NCBI GenBank assembly: GCA_964035545.1
Contig: OZ037768.1
Location: forward strand, 11,798,741-11,862,740
Source: Bugula neritina
Taxonomy: Eukaryota > Bryozoa > Gymnolaemata > Cheilostomatida > Bugulidae
DNA: 64,000 nucleotides
Reading direction: 5' to 3'
Shown here: positions 13,801 to 28,800 of the stretch, one piece after another
Layout of the letters: every line of letters begins with the position of its first letter
Position numbering within the stretch: position 1 is the stretch's first letter
The notes under the pieces: model-generated
Told to the model about the DNA's origin: nothing
What the model saw: the letters and a program-made list of their open reading frames with translations, nothing else
Database searches by the model: none
Made by a program: the position numbers and the translations under genes

Positions 13801-16800
13801 AAAGTCCAAAGTTGTCTGCTCCTTCCAAGAGAGTTTATCTCCATTTGCTGTGTATTTGCAGAAAGGCTCACTAGGCGATGTGCTGTACCAGAGAGTGTTC
13901 TACCATCTTGATCTGCTGGAAACCAGCTATTTCGGTCTCCAGTATACAGATTCAGGCAATGTAAACGTAAGTAATTACTAATACTGCCATTTAGTTATTG
14001 ATTTTCAATGATTTCCTGATACTAAAGCATCTTAAAATATTTTGGAGAGATTAGATTGTTAGTTCGTTTATTTAAACAGTTCATGTTCATGTAAAGCTAG
14101 CTGTTTTATAGTGATTGCTTTTTCTAGTAACCTAAGTAATTTATTACTAGTTGCTACGACAGTAGCACTATAAGGTGTACAGAGCTCTAAGCTTATACAC
14201 ATTTTGACTGATTGAAGTATAGCTGGAGGGCTTTTCAATAAAAACACTGAACACTCCTATTTGTGAAATTCAATAGTTAGTCGTATAACCTGTTAAATTT
14301 ATTCAGACACCCTGCCTCTGTAAGCATTAGGTTTAATGAGTGGTTAAGTTGAAATGCACACCCTTCTTGGTTATATTAACAGCTACTTGTTTCTTGCAGC
14401 ACTGGCTTGATGCCACGAAAAAGATCAAGAAGCAAGTACAAAGTAAGTGAAAGTGGGTGTGAGATTTTTGGCTCTTTCATTTAGTAGAATTTTTACAATG
14501 GAACATAATATCATGCAGCCAAAATAGTATTACTTGATTATATTATGTTACTACATCTTTCTGATGAGATAAACTAGTGCTGTGCCAACTCTTCGTATTC
14601 CTAGTCTATAGAGCCGGCACGATCATAGAAGTTGAGAAAGACACCAATGTGTCATTACGTTTCCTTAGCCTACCATCTATAAAACATATATTTACTGAAT
14701 AATATTGCAATGTTTCCAACTGCCACAGTAACCAGGGCAGTGTCCCCTGAAGCTGATATAAATATTCCTGAGTAGTTAGTTATTCTTCTAATTAATAATT
14801 TTGTCATTATGGGTTTATGACTAAGCCTGATTAAATTGTCACCATCAAAAGTAATGAAGTCATGAAAACCCTATACAACAGACTCCATTTTGTTTGCCAG
14901 CATGCATCCGCTGTAACAGACTGCATTAAATTGGCAATTGAAAAAGCTGCATTAAATTTACTACCTCCATTTTAAGTTATTATTAAGTTTGCAAAACAAA
15001 TCAGCAGTACTTCTATATTTGAATGTATAGTGTACTTAACAGTTGGTTGTTTACAAAAAACGGAAATAGCTCTATTTTTGGCTGTCCCTGATTAAGCAAC
15101 ATATAATACACTGCAGCCAGCAGATGTGTGTTGCAGAACATAGGAGTTGAAATCAGCTTCGTATGTTAACATAATGCAGTAACTCACTGTGAAGTATGAA
15201 AAGAACTTTCACTGCCAACATCGGCCTGTAAACCTTTCAGTTATATAGAAAGATTAACTGCATAGCCTGCATAGCTTGGTCTCACTGTTTACTTTACTAC
15301 TCAAATGTGCGATTATATTAGCTGAATGCATACCTCTTCAAGTCATAACTCATTTTAAATCTAGATGCATCTAGATTCCGGATGCATTTGCGACTAGGAA
15401 TCTCGTGTCAACTTTTTGGTATATGGGTAAAATCACCAATCTTTCGAGACTATAACTGAGAATAGCCATGTATTTGGAACAAGCCAAGTGTGTCTGGTGA
15501 CTAGTAACTCTACGTTGTATACTAATGTGCCCTTGTATTCACAACTTACTGACCTAAGGCCAAGTGTTTTAGAACTGTAGCTGCAGTACAAACTGTATCT
15601 TCACTCCAGTCTCTACGCTTCAACAAAGTATAATTAAAGCAGAGGGTGTCTAAAGTAGCATTACTGCACCCGGGTGATGCAGCATTGAGTCATAGATGTA
15701 CATTTATAGATAACCTGGAACTAATTTACAATGTATGAGATGCAGCCTCAGTAAGTGTGCTGCTCGAACTGTACATGTGTGATGCTTGTGAAGTGGTACT
15801 TTGTTACTAGACTTGTTGCATGTTGCGATGAATGCCTGCGTAGGCTTTGAGTTTGAATTCATTTAATGAAGTCAAAGATAAATACAATGTTTGGCCTTTA
15901 GTAAACAATAAACTTTGTATGCATGTTATGACTGTATTATTATGTTTGTGAAATGAAAATTTCAAAGCTTTTTCTTAGCATAAGTTTATAAATGATGATT
16001 TTTGTTCTTTATTTGTTGGCTTTTTAAGCAATTGCCAAGTTTTCTTCTTTTTTTCTTGCAGTTGGACCTCCATTTACTCTCAGACTTCGAGTTAAGTTTT
16101 TCCCCACAGAACCTTCAGCTTTGAAAGAGGAGCTCACGAGGTAAGCTTACTTACTGTTTGTGGAACTCCGTCAGTTTTCAACTAGCTATTTTGTAGCGAG
16201 GGTGATTTTAGAAAGTAAAACGATCTGCAGAAATCTATAATTTTAAATTAAGCATTTTTCAGTTTAAGTTTCTACACTTGGAACTTATTTTCCCAGCTGG
16301 TTACCTGCTTTGCCTGGTTGTATGTTCCTAAAACCTTTCTGGAATTAGCTGGTTAGCTGTTGTCAACTGTAATTTTGTTTTAAAATTTATCCCAACTTTA
16401 ATGGGTTGGAGTGAATCTCAGAAAGGTGGGATTTGTTATGTGATCAGATCAAGGCAAGGTTATTTTACTGTCTATTCATTAAAGTTTAATTTTGTCTCTA
16501 GGTACCAGTTTTTCCAGCAATGTAAATCAGACATTCTGAATGGAACATTAACATGTCCAGATGATGCAATGGCTGTTGAACTTGCAGCTTACGCTCTACA
16601 ATGTAAGTATTGAGAGTTTATATTGTATGACGGTGTGATTCATGCGATTCACAATTTCAAGCATGATTTACTCATACTTGATCCACATGCTTACTGCAGC
16701 TTTTAACTCTGGGTATAAGTAGAGTAGTACTAGTATGCTCTAAGTAGAGTAGTACTAGTACTGTATACCCAAGTAGAATAGTACTAGTACTGTAGGCACT

Positions 16801-19800
16801 AAATAGAGTAGTACTAGTAAACTCTAAGTGGAGTAGTACTAGTATGCTCTAAATGGAGTAGTACTAGTACTGTATACCCAAGTAGAATAGTACTAGTACT
16901 GTAGGCACTAAATAGAGTAGTACTAAGCAGGCTGAGCAAGACCACCAACATTGCTTTACTGACAAAAATAGTTCTGTTTTTCTGCAAACTACATAATTAC
17001 CGGGGAAAGTCTCTGCTTTAATTTGGGGGTACAATATCGTTCAAAATACACGGTTCCATTATCCAAATGGTAGTCCAGGAGTCTGGAGGTTGGTTTACTT
17101 TTAATTCTAGAACGTTTATTTTATAGGTCTACAGTCGTCAAAAGTTCCAAGACTCTTGTTTTAGATGCTTGGGGATTTTTAATAGCAAAGTTTGCATATA
17201 TACTTGAGTATTTTTATGTTTCAATGCGAGGAGTAGAAAACATATATTCCTACTTTGTCTTTAGAGTCTTGCACTTGGTATAAGTTCTAGTGACCTTGTA
17301 ATACCAACTGGACCTGTTGGAACACATATTTTTCCTAAAAGTTGTTACCTTGAGTTATTACCTGCAACTGTCTGTAACTAGACTTTAAAACTATACCGCG
17401 ATACAAGTGGCAAGTTAGCATAATTCTAGCAGACAAATTATGCAGAATTTATAGCAAAGCACTGAACAAATTGGCTCATTTATTTCTATGATTAAATTAT
17501 TTTGCGCCCAGCCCATTGTTTCCTATGTTGGTATACACTAACATATATATAGACTAAACAACTCATTATTTCTCTCTACTTCTGAATCCGGCAGTTGGCC
17601 ATGTTTAAAGTTGGTTGTGCTTGCTATTTTTACATCAAAAAATCCTTTTTTATACGATTGCTTTAACCTAGCCAGTAGGGGATCAATGGTAGGGTCAACC
17701 ATCATTAGATTTTGACAATTCACTCTTCTGTTATTAGCTTGATCCTAACTTGAATATTCTTTAAAGGCAGGTACAACTGTTCTACCAACTCTGTTTCTAT
17801 TAGTTGCAAATTATTTCACAGTCTAGGCCCAAAGTGTGAGAATCTTCCAAACAGGTGGGGGGGGAGGTAAAGGAAGCTATCCATTATTTCACACAAGATA
17901 TTTGCTATACTTTTATTTGAATATATGTTTTGTCATTGCTTAGCTGAGCTTGGAGACTTTGACGAAGAAGACCACACTCCAGCTTTCATATCAGAGTTTC
18001 GGTTCATGCCTAATCAGTCGGAGGAAATGGAGCTTGAAATCTTCAACAAATACCAGTCATTAAGGTTAGACAATGCATAGGTTGTTGGGTGTGTGTGTGT
18101 GAGCGACAGCTGTAGGAGATAATCTGCCAGTTGCTGCCTTATCAGTGTGATGAGCTCCGTATAATGCTTTAAGTAAGGACACATTAATTGTAGCAGGTTC
18201 TTCGGTTCCCAATTTTAAAAAGAATTTTCTTCATGAATTGAGAAATTTAATCTCAAGCTGCTTCTAACAAATGACAGTTGATGACTGAAGCTAAGAACAG
18301 CGTTGCTGTACTACTTCTGTGAAGTATATTCTGTAAAAACAGTAAAAGACTCACAAGTTGCCCAATAAACTTTCTTTTTTAATATTTTTTTAAAAGCAAA
18401 TTAGATGAGCCATTTGCAAGATGCCAGTGAGTTTGGTTAATAAAAATCAGCTTTTCCAGTGACATATCTAATGCAATTGCACATGGTGTATTATCAGCAA
18501 ATAGAAATGACAATCAATACTCACAAATGTAAAATATTATTGATTATTTTGAAAACTAGAATATAGGTAGCAGGTAATTTTGTGGGAAGCTAGGACTAGT
18601 TGCTAATGCTGAGTATAGTGTCAGCATGATATTTAGCAGTTCTTCGGTGAAGTTCAGTTCATATACACCGCTGCCTTTCCTCCATTCTTCTGGTATTCAC
18701 TACTTGCACACGCAGAATATTCTACCCTCACAATACTCAACTCAAAAAACAGTGCCCTACAGATCCAGGTTTACAGAATTTCTATTTCTAAGTCATGAGT
18801 TGCTATGCTACTACTAACTGACTAATAACTAGTTCAATGGTGTCACACCTTACCACATATGGGTCGGTTGGCTGATCAGTTACATATATTTTCATTACCA
18901 ATTAGTTTGGGAAACTTTTTATCGTGAAATTATTCAATGACAAAAATTTATCAAATTGCCATTCTTATCACGTCGATAGAAATATGCAGTACATTGGTAT
19001 GACTCAAGAGATTGTACGACATATCTAGTAAACTCTGTGTTACTAAAGTGGAAGTACCAAGCACCAACTACATTTCCCTTTGAATAATGAATATTTGGTT
19101 CGTTTGATGCGCGATTCTAAAAATTGAAGCCCACAAAGCTGTGTAAATATTGAGCAGGGTGGTGACAGTGTACGACTATTGCTGCTTACAAATGTTTATT
19201 TTATATTTAGTTTATTAAATTTCCCAAAGGCTTGATTTTCTACCTTTTATTACAGATTTTTTACTAGGTTTGAAATTCTGAGTTAAATGCCCCCACACCT
19301 GGGCTCAGCTCAGGTGTGGCTGCTGTATCATGATATCAATGTAGAGGAGTTACTGAAGCAGTTGTCGGTACTGTTGAGGAAATAGTCACCATCTGGCAAA
19401 CACTTCTTTTTATCAGCTGTGATTAGAGATTTGTTGACTGCAATAATGTTCTCACTCACCAGTCTAGTAGTTTTATAACTTTAGAAGCTCATGGTAATGG
19501 TATTGTTATAACATGGGTACAGTTTGTGGCACGGGATTTTTCACAAAAAAAACTTTCATTGCTGTTGAAAAGTTTACCTAATTTCAGATCAACTATATTG
19601 GACCCTTCAAAGTTTATAAGTTTCCTTTACGATAAAACTAGAGCAAATCTCGTATATTTTTTTAGTTACCTGAGCATCTACTAAAATGTTGACATCACAT
19701 TTATTCCCAAGCCGCTTTTATCTTATTCTTATTAACAAATATTTGCTGGCACTTGATTACCCCCACCATTGAGTTATAAAGGCCGGGTTATACAGTATGC

Positions 19801-22800
19801 ATGGGATCATTGTGTTCAAGTTCTCTTCTTAGAGTGAGGTGATAAGATTGGCATACTTTTACCCCCACTATCATCTTTAGAGTCTGGTATCTAAGTAAAT
19901 TTACATCCTTATTTTTAGGCCAGCAGGTACTTTGCAAAAGTTTCACAAATTGACGGAGTTTTTTCACCATAAAGTTTGGTGTTGCTTGCTTTTCACTATT
20001 TTAGTCATTTCTTTTTTCTAGAACTAGCCTTCCCGGTGCCCTGTTATCACTGCAATGGCTGTGAATATTCCTTTCTGTCTCCATCTCATAACACTAAGTC
20101 CCTGCTAATTCTATAGCTTCCACCAAAAGTTCTGAAGCCTTAGCTACATTCTAATTTTTATAATAAGGTTAATGACCAATCATGATGCAGCAAGCTGCAT
20201 CCACAGTATCAGTCTTCAATCAGCTTGTTGTATTGTATCTTATTGTAATGTATTATATTACTATACAGCATTATACTATTGTATTGTCAACCCGTACTTG
20301 TATACATGTGTTACATCTTACAAGTGTCTCTCCTACTGCAGTATACTGCTTTGTCAATAACAAATATTGATTTTAAAATTCACAGTTCAATCTATTTTTC
20401 AACAACCATACCAGCTAAACGCTGTACTGTAACAGCTTAGTGTGAGCGTTTACAATGGTTATTTGATATAAATTTTTAGCTTGTAGAATTTAGACTGCAC
20501 AATCTTATGCTGTAATGTCCTGGGCCACAATCTAAACATTGAACCCAATCTTTGTAACAAGAACTTGTGTACATTTTAGTGGCCAAAGGATGACTCCAGA
20601 TAAGGCTGAGCTGCAGTACCTGTTGAAGGTGAAGCGACTAGACATGTATGGTGTGGACATGCACTACGTCCTGGTGTGTATTTCTTCCCCACAGGGATTG
20701 CTTGTTTACCCTGTAGCCTCAATTACATGTTACTTTTCAAACTTGCTCTCAGCTCTCTCTATGCTAAAACACAATGAAGTTTGCCAAAATTGTAATGTTC
20801 TGTATTTATCATAATTTTCAACCATTCCGTATTAGGTTTTGTTGTACTCAATTTAGCCTTTTGCTTTTGGTTCAAAAAGTACATCATGTAAATGTTTTGA
20901 GATGTTGTAATCTGTATGACTTTGCAGGGCCGTGATGGTCTTCCTTATAAACTGGGTCTGACTCCAACTGGGGTTCTGGTGTTCGAAGGAGAAGAAAAAA
21001 TAGGTCTATTTTACTGGTAAGTGTTGAGTTAAAGTATGTAACTTACAGACTGTGTCTATCTCTGCTGACCTTTCATTGGAAAGCAGCAAGTAAAAAGCCC
21101 ATCTGTTTTGTAATGTCAGCTAGGAGAGGTGCGAAGGAAGCATAATATTATATAAAAACATTAATTTCTTCTAAAAAAAACCCTGATTTTGTAAGGATAT
21201 TTAATCACTTCAGTAAGATGCTGTACCAGTCACAGACACCCGTAGTTTTTCATGAGCATTTAATCTTAGGTTAGGATTGTTACTGTGAGAATTGTATATT
21301 TGATATGCCAAAACTAACACAAAACCTATTTTTTTGTCTTCCACCATTTATTATCATTCTGTCTATCAAACTGCCTGTCCAACTAGCTAGAGTTTGACTG
21401 CTGGTGGTAGTGAAGTGTGGACATCTTTTGATCTCTCAGTAGTACTAGTAACTATGTGTATATTACTAGTTACTGAGGAGTAGTACTAGTTACTGAAGAG
21501 TAGTACTAGTAACTATGTGTATATTACTAGTTACTAAGGAGTAGTACTAGTTGCTAAGGAGTAGTACTAGTTGCTGAAGAGTAGTATTAGTTACTGAGTA
21601 TAGTACTAGTTACTGCTAAATAACAAAATACTCAGTCTTGTTCTTTTAGTCTATAAACTTAATATAAGACTGAAGTTGATCCGATAGATGGTAATTATGA
21701 GAATTCTCCAGGCACAGAGGTTTTAATATATTATTTGCTATCCGTAATTTATACAATTTGTTACTCAATTTTTACCCTAGGTAGCTATTCTCATGAGTTT
21801 GGCTGGTTAAGTATTGGGCATATTTTGTTGTCTATTCAGCAGGTTTCCTACCTCCATACAACGAGAGTTGGCTATCTACCTTCCTGTATTTCATAGCTGT
21901 TGGTGTTTCTAGCTGACTAGTTCATACTGACTGATAGTAGGCTAATAGAACTTATAATCTTAATATGACAGTTTCCCAGCAATCAACTGTTCCCCTCTAT
22001 TGTAATTAATAGGTGTACAGCTGTCATTGGATTAAGTTATTAGCTCCTTGACGGGTTAGTGTTTAATTTGCATCTCTGCTAGTAAAAATATACGGTTGAT
22101 ATGTTATATTTTCTTTGTTTTATCTTGTAAAAAGACGAATTGGAAGGTTTTGACTAAGTTATGTTAAGCTATTAGTACTTGAGTCCCTTTGACAACCAAG
22201 TGGTGTAATCTAGTGGGCTTGTAGAAAAGATGAAACTTGCATCAAGTTTGAGTAGGTCCTAGCTGAAAATCTCTAAAACAACTAAGCAGTTGTTATGAGG
22301 GGGGGGGGGGGTAATGATGTTTCAATTTCTATACAAATTGGTTTAGAATTGTAAGTCTATAGAAAAATTTTGAACAAAAATTTTTAAAGAAAACAGTTTG
22401 CTAATTCATTCTGTAGCCTATTATATACTGTTCATAATTTGCATATATGTAAATCATGAATAGTAATTATATTGCTGTTAATTTTGCTCATTTATTCTCA
22501 CTTGGTAGTGTGACTCAGTATGAAATTAGCAGCTTACCTGTTTTTCCATAACTGATATATACAATACACAATTCATGGTATTGACTAGGGATCTGTTACC
22601 TTTAGCTCATGGAAGTGACATATGATAATTACCTACTGGCACATATCTCAGACTTGGTGTAAGGGAACGAAAAAGAGTTTTAGCTGACTGCATAATAATG
22701 CAACTCTCTTAGGAGTTGAGATTTTTTGGTTCACCAGACTACACTATATTTCTTTTATTCCATTCGGCACCCTCACCACTGTACAACAACTGTACTTGAC

Positions 22801-25800
22801 TGAATCATCATGGACCTATTGTAATTTGCCTGTTCTCTTCTAATACTGATAGCTAACCACACTATGGTGCTCTTTTCCGTGCCTAAACAATAATTTGATC
22901 TTGAAATTCGAAATGCTCTTAAGTTTTTAGAAATAAAAGGTGCGGTTTCAGGTTTGTACTCTTGTTTGTAAGAGGCAGAATAATTGTTTAGAAAGAAGCT
23001 GCTGGACTTGCAGAGTGAGTCATTCGATCACATCATGTCGAAGTTACCTTACCTTGGTTAAAGACCAGTTTTATTGGAGTATTTATTAAATTGTTAGAAT
23101 CAAAGTGGCTGAAAATTATCTTGACTCTTCTAACAATCAGGTTTCTGGTAAATAACTCAGTAGCAGATTAACTTGGGGTACTTACTTAGTAGCCTAGAAT
23201 AACTATTATTTCCTATTTTAAACAAACTACTGGTAATTAATTTCTAGCAGTTGCAGGTAATAGCAGAACTCTACAGTGTGTGTTACTGTCACTTCAATGT
23301 GACCTTCGATTGTTTGTAAAGTCATGTAAACATTTTTAGCTTCGACTCTAATGTTAAATAAATATAGCACATGTATTATAATAGCTATGTAGAAGTGGAG
23401 TGACACTACGCGATTGCTTTACTGCTTTAGTATTTCTCTACTTCTGTCTAAATATTTACACACATATATACCTATACATACATATACTGTTTAGATTTAA
23501 TAAATTGTAGATGGGAGTTGCCCTGCTATGGGAAAATAGTCAGTCATTCTTCTGTTAATCACTGGCGTTTGTTTTATAAGCTAAGATACCACTGAAACTC
23601 AATATCCATTGTTCACCATTTTAATTCAATTGTTCAGTTTTTTTATTAGCAAATACTGCTCACTGCTACTAACTGTAGCTCTTGCATTACCACAACTAAT
23701 CATAAGTGCAACAGAGAATGAATGATTGGATAATGTAAAGCTAATTTTCTTTCTTTACTGAACATAAGTGTTTTTTGCTTTTAATAAGGTCCTGCTTATA
23801 CTTCAGAGTTTAGTACCTTACCATCTTGGTGGGTGTGGTTTGTGTACTATTCCAGAGCATGTTTGTTGCAGTAATTGCTTTCTCTATTTGTCATAATAAA
23901 CTGATTATAGAGGTATGCTACCTGCTCACAGCTGCCTGGTTCAAAGTCCTCCAAGTCTACGTTGTCATAGCTAAATAATAAATGTTTATTTTGTGAATAA
24001 TTCCTGCTTGGAATAGCTACTGTGTCGGCATCATGCTGCTTTAGTGACAGTGTCATATTAAATCTCACCATTTCACTGTCTCTCTTGTTTTCTTTAGCTA
24101 GTAATGTTTACATGTGTCACTGCTTAGGGACACCTAACCGTCTGCTAGAGCTAAGCCTGATCTCATACATGTATTTGTATTTAAGGTCAACTTTTTGCTC
24201 AAGTTTCAAGTTATTTGCCTTTGTAATAGTCTTTCCTACCCCTGTTTTTGGACATGGATCATTTCAAGTTTCTTATTCAGTAGAGTCCTAAAATATTGGT
24301 ATTTTTGAAAACAGTTTTTAAATCAGATTTTTCCAAGTTCATTCCCTCCAGCCTAGGCATTTGATGACAATTTTTCTCTTTTCAGGCCAAAAATAACAAA
24401 ATTCAATTTCAAGAAAAAGAAGCTCATATTGGTTGTGGTGGAGGACAATGAGGGAATGGAGCAGCCTACAGAAATAAAGCAGGAGCACACGTTTGTGTTT
24501 AGGTATGCCTCGAGTGTAGTAGAAGGGCAAATGCCAAGACATTATTCTAGAAAACTTGATTAGCTCAATGGAGTAGTCTGATAATTGTACACATATCAGT
24601 GTTGACATTATCATACCCTGAGCAGTTCTACCAGTGAACTATAGCCAACGGTTGCAAGATGTAAAGTTCACTTTCTACTTTCTTTTTTTTCTCTGTAAAC
24701 TAAAACTTGCTAGCATGCTGCACCCATAAAATTGAGTAAATTTGGCAACTGTCAGCAGGTGAGTGTGTGGTTTTCTCAATGATTCATCTACTTTGATTAT
24801 TTGGGGTTTATATGGTGGATCAACTTTGCAGAACTGAAAATCCTAAAGCCTGCAAACACCTATGGAAATGCGCCATTGAGCACCACACCTTCTTCAGGGT
24901 CGTAGTTCAGCCTCTTCAGGAGAGATCAAAGCAAGGGTTTATTAGACTGGGTTCCAGATTCCGATACAGGTCGGTTTATACATTCAGATGTAGTTCTGCT
25001 TATCCTAGCTTATACTCTATAGTTTGAAAGAAGTTGATCTCTAGGTTTAACTCAGTGGTAAGTGCCCATGTATTGCTGTGGTCTAGGTGCTTTTTAGCTG
25101 GTAGGTTGAATCCTAATTAGCATACTTAAAGTTTAAATTGTTTCTCTTCCCTCTATCTGACATGGAGACCCAGAAGCATGCCTTGGGGCAAAGTAAATGT
25201 TCATAAGGATTGTTAGGAGTGAATATGTAAGCTAGCCAGTGTGCAAGTCAATCAATGTGTAAGTTAGTTGGTGATAGTGAGTGAGTTTATAACTTGGAAA
25301 ATGTCAGTTTATTTTTACATTATATTTATATTCAATAGACAATTTTAAATAAGTGGGGGACAGTTCAAGCACGTAGTTGTCTAGCTGATGCTCTGTTAAA
25401 TTGAGATGACATATTGTTTATGATGCTCCTTCTGACTTTGTATAAATGTTTCTTATCAGTGGACGCACACAGTTTGAACAACTCAATAAAAACCAAGCCA
25501 GGAGGAGTGTTAGGTTTGAACGACAGCCCAGTAAACGTTTCTCTCGGCGTCAGTCGCTGGAAGCAAAAGATCGTATCAAGCGAAGGAAACCTCCTGCTTC
25601 ACTGGTACAGCTCAACGGGTGAGGCCATCTCAGAGTATATTATAAGTCATCAAATTGGCTGCGTCTTGTCGTAATGTTGAAAAAGGGCATCTCTACTTTA
25701 AATTTCTAGCTTTTTAGATACTTGAAGGTTTCATAATGTAATAAATTGCAGAATTTAGCTAGTTTGTATGTAATAATATTATATTTCATTTTGAATATAA

Positions 25801-28800
25801 CTGACATGTGTAAATAATCTCTAGTGTTGAAGTCTTCACCCAGCTACATTCTATAAACTTGGTAATTAAAAACTGCTTTAATTATTTCTTGAACCTTTCA
25901 TACTATTGATGATATTTGGTATATTATAACCGTTCATGCCATGTTAATTATTAGCCAATTGAACTGTAAAGTGTTAGTTCAAGAGATAAACAGCTTCTTA
26001 TTATTGATTTGATTGAAATACATACTTACTATAAGATTGCTTATGATTCAAGGCGGGCAACGTTACAGAGGAGTTGTCCTCTCTAAAACCATAGTTTAAT
26101 TTTATTATTTAAGCCTACAAATTCTAGACTCAAAATCTTGTAAATGGTTAAATTTTTAGTGAAATATGTGGGTTTCTATGTGTGCATGATATTGTTATAG
26201 TTTAATGCCTGCTAGCATTCTACTGCTAGTACCATATCAATGAAATGTATAATATAGATAATAATGTATAATATAAATACTAATATATAATATGAATAAT
26301 ATTATATAATGTTGACCATGATATATAATACAAATTATAATTTATAATATAGATGAAAATATATAATGTAAATGGTAATATATAATATAAGGGATAATGT
26401 ATAATGGAATTGGTTTTATTTGCTTCACAGTAACATAAAATCTGGTGGGTCGCCACTTGACTCAGCGCCAGCGTGCAATTCTCCCCCCTCGCAGTCTATG
26501 CTCTCCTCCCCTAATGGTGCTAACATGAGTCTGGTAAACGGCAGTGGATCTCCAGAACTCACCTCTCCGATGGACCGACTAGATAATCTCATATCAGCCG
26601 GCAGCATAGAAAGGAGTTCTGGCCGCGACAGAACTTTGTCAGGAAGAGATAGAACTCCTTCTGCAGCTTCTCCCACTGTTCTAGGTAAACACACGCTACT
26701 CTGGCAGATTCAGTGACAGGTATTTGCTGTGAATCAGTAACCAACAATGACTTCAAAGTCCAATTCTTGTTGTGATATCTATTATATAATTATCACTTTA
26801 TGATAAATCTTGGCTAAATGTCATATGAAAGTCTTTATCAAAAATGCTAAACATCTGCCCCTGTAAATAGTGGTTTTCTATTAAACAACAATTTGCAAAT
26901 AATAGAATACCTGTAGTGGCTGATGAATCTACACTTGTGCATCCGGCTGAGCTTTTAGGTTGTAGCTTTACTGTCAAGTTCGTTGATTATCTCCCCCTTG
27001 TATTCTTCCTCGCTGTATTTAAACCTGAACCCGTATTCTTCAGAGCATTCTGAGGCAGCACAGGCTAAGATTAAAGGCTTATCTGACACACCAGTACCTC
27101 CACCTCGTCCGACAAAAGATGTGAACTTATATCAAAATAACCAAGTAAAAGTGATTGGAAATAAAGAGAAAGTACCAATAGAGATCAAGTCTAACATCTT
27201 GAAAGCAAGAGCTGATGAGGAAAAACACAGCGGTGGGTTTCCTTTCTTCTACATATCCTTCAATAATAGTGTCCATATTTTTCTTTTAATCCTGTATTTG
27301 AGCAACTGACAAGTTCTTATTATAAATCTTTCACCCCATCAGCTATAGAGACGCTTGGTACTTGTTAAGGCATTGTTAGTGCTGTTGAAGTATTGTGTAG
27401 AACTCAACCATATGCTAATTATACAGCTATACTTTCCTCTCTCTCTGGTAGGCCTTAGCGGTATATTGCACATAACTAAGCAGATCAGTAAATTATTTGT
27501 CTTTGAAAAGGCTTAGAAAGGATGTTAGGTGTTGAAATCTCAGCAAGTTTTATATTTGAAATAAATTTTATTTCTAATGCCAATTTAGCCTGGCATGATG
27601 GGCACAGAATTGCATTTAGTGCTCCCAGTTGCCTTATATATTTCAAATGAAGTTCTTATTTCTATACAATACCTTAATTTTGTTGATTTATTTAAAACAT
27701 TGAAAATAATACATGTTTGTAAGAGTCATCATGCTGTAGCCTTCCACCTGCATGTAGTTATCTGTTGTCATTGTTTACAGAATGCATCTGCTATGCTCTG
27801 TAGTTTGTATTGTGCCATCAGTCAAGTATGTCAATTGTTTTTACTTGCAATCAGCTTTGCTTTGCAACAATTTTAGTTAAAGAAACAAACACTTTAACAA
27901 GAAATGTAGGGGCTGCCTATCGGGTGGCCCCACAGGAAATGGCTGCAAAGCCTCCTAGGTCTCACTCCATTGGCCATTCTGCTCCAGCTACTGGTCACAG
28001 TGCCAGGCATGGCTTTAGTTTCAGTTCTGATTTACGCTCACAAAATAGTCGGGGACCTCACTACGGCTCCCCTAGTGAGTGTGCACCAAATAGAATAGGT
28101 GAGGCTGCTACTCGCACTAGGTCAGCTTCCTAAACTTCATCTGCTGCTAACGCCATCTTTCCTGGTTGTAGCTCGTGTTCAGCTAAACTCCCTTCCAGCA
28201 ACCAATAGCAATGCTTCTTTGTTGGTCTTTTTTCCCTTTTCCAGGTTCCTAATGCAAAATCTTAATAGTAATTGCTAGCACCTAACATTTCTATATTACT
28301 ATTTGATCAATTTCTTAAACATAGATGTTGCGTGTAGCATGAGTGTAGGTAGCGATAGCAATGTGGTGTGGAAATGTACAGTAACATCACCAGGTGGTTG
28401 GAGAACCAAATGCAAGAGTTGATTTCGCTGTAGCTGTAGAAATGTATGTGTCTTTTCTACTGCTGTGGCTAATGTTCCGTTACTTCTGCTTCAATATGTG
28501 TGGTAAATGTTTTGTTAGGAGGTGCGGTGATGCAGGAAGATGATGATGTGTCAACAGAGTCGGAGGATGAAAGGTAACTACGTCACTTTATTACCTTCTC
28601 TAAACTACTTCTAAATCAGCCCCCTTTTATAATCGTAATTGCCAGCTTTACAATCTATAATGGCAAAAGTTTTTATACCAGTTGGTTGTAGTTATACAAG
28701 TGGATTGTAGACAATAATATGGAATGCTGCTTTATTATTTGCTGAAATTTTTACTGCTGTCACTCTTGTCTCGTCTAGGCAAAGAAGAATTTTGCTTGGG

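Noticed and set aside
28075-28133. Read-through end of EPB41L5 with a stop at 28131
   Set aside because: A strong gtgagt donor at 28075 and phase-matched downstream exons leading to the conserved TTEL end favour splicing. An early-stop isoform cannot be excluded.
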